From NCBI GenBank assembly GCA_017848075.1, contig JAGALG010000246.1:1-5468 (forward strand): a DNA stretch of 5,468 bases. Reading direction: 5' to 3'. This document shows positions 5,168-5,468 of this stretch, one piece after another. The notes under the pieces were generated by a model. That model saw only the letters and a list, made by a program, of their open reading frames with translations. It searched no databases and was not told the origin of the DNA. The stretch comes from Oscillospiraceae bacterium (GTDB taxonomy: Bacteria > Bacillota > Clostridia > Oscillospirales > Ruminococcaceae). Positions within the stretch are counted from its first letter, which is position 1, and each line of letters begins with the position of its first letter. The position numbers were made by a program, and so were the translations under genes.

Positions 5168-5468
5168 TTATGCTCGCTGCATCAGCTTATGATGGCAGCG
5201 GATCCAAAGGATGCCAAGGATGATGCTGGTGACAGTCCAGCTGAGTGGGAAGCACATGTAGATCACTTCCAGTGTGCGGTGAGCTGGGAATACGGTCCAC
5301 AGCCAGGTCAGACGAACACCGCAGATTCCCAGAATCATCAGAATGGTCGGCATGGTGGAATAACCCATGCCGCGCATGGAGCAGACAAACACATCCAGGA
5401 CGCCGTTGAGCACCAATGGCAGGGCTACCCAGAACAGACGAACCATACCGGCTTCAATAACGGCCGCA
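5168..5468 (-). CDS. MATE-family multidrug/cation efflux transporter, C-terminal part
   Basis: 99 codons are visible; the frame is still open at the right edge, so the ATG at 5446 is internal and not the start. The sequence is very hydrophobic, with about three membrane segments (around VALPLVLNGVLDVF, ILMILGICGVRLTWLW and PLSWTVTSIILGILW). The residues RGMGYSTMPTILMILGICGV match the conserved region of MATE (NorM/DinF-like) transporters, where a [LM]RGxGxSxxP motif is followed by a helix with a conserved Arg. The final PLSW..T segment and short basic tail also fit. Such proteins use a Na+ or H+ gradient to export drugs or metabolites across the cytoplasmic membrane; the substrate is unknown here. 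It converges on the kinase operon and shares its terminator, with no sign of a functional link. Confidence 0.85.
   Translation of the reverse strand, partial: AAVIEAGMVRLFWVALPLVLNGVLDVFVCSMRGMGYSTMPTILMILGICGVRLTWLWTVFPAHRTLEVIYMCFPLSWTVTSIILGILWIRCHHKLMQRA

Noticed and set aside
1..5468. CRISPR arrays, tRNA or rRNA genes, insertion-sequence ends, phage attachment sites.
   Set aside because: No regularly spaced repeats, cloverleaf or rRNA-like sequence, transposase fragments or terminal inverted repeats were seen on either strand. Intergenic spaces are short (at most about 152 bp) and accounted for by promoters and terminators.

Overview
The window looks like chromosomal DNA from a Gram-positive Clostridia-type bacterium (Bacillota), plausibly a gut Oscillospiraceae or Ruminococcaceae relative. 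The grounds are strong AAGGAGG-type Shine-Dalgarno sites, GTG and probable TTG starts, roughly 50% GC, short hairpin terminators with T tracts, and the gene families present. The taxonomic guess rests on style and has not been checked against any database.

Layout: (1) 1-703, minus strand: the N-terminal part of a membrane-anchored sensor protein that runs off the left edge. It is transcribed divergently from (2) 792-1475, plus strand: an OmpR/PhoB-type response regulator. The 88 bp between them holds two overlapping face-to-face promoters. (3) 1476-1601: two terminators, the second able to work in both directions, between converging genes. (4) 1602-2027, minus strand: a small XRE-type helix-turn-helix regulator, divergent from (5) a three-gene plus-strand operon. 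That operon encodes a minimal Ser/Thr protein kinase (2180-2884) and two zinc-ribbon, single-pass membrane proteins (2897-3772 and 3805-5127). The 152 bp between the regulator and the kinase is AT-rich and holds a large imperfect dyad, a good operator candidate. (6) 5128-5159: a bidirectional terminator. (7) 5168-5468, minus strand: the C-terminal end of a MATE-family efflux transporter, cut by the right edge.

The most interesting part is 1602-5127. It looks like a self-contained signalling cassette: a DNA-binding regulator, a soluble kinase with an unusual N-lobe (Arg where the VAIK Lys is expected, and DFD instead of DFG), and two proteins that each place a zinc ribbon in the cytoplasm and a beta-rich domain outside the membrane. 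The same extracytoplasmic domain appears once at the end of the first membrane protein and three times in tandem in the second, so the two are paralogues in that part. A plausible model is that the external domains sense or bind something at the envelope, the zinc ribbons relay this to the kinase, and the regulator controls or responds to the operon. That model is inference from gene order and domain architecture. I know of no named system with this exact make-up.
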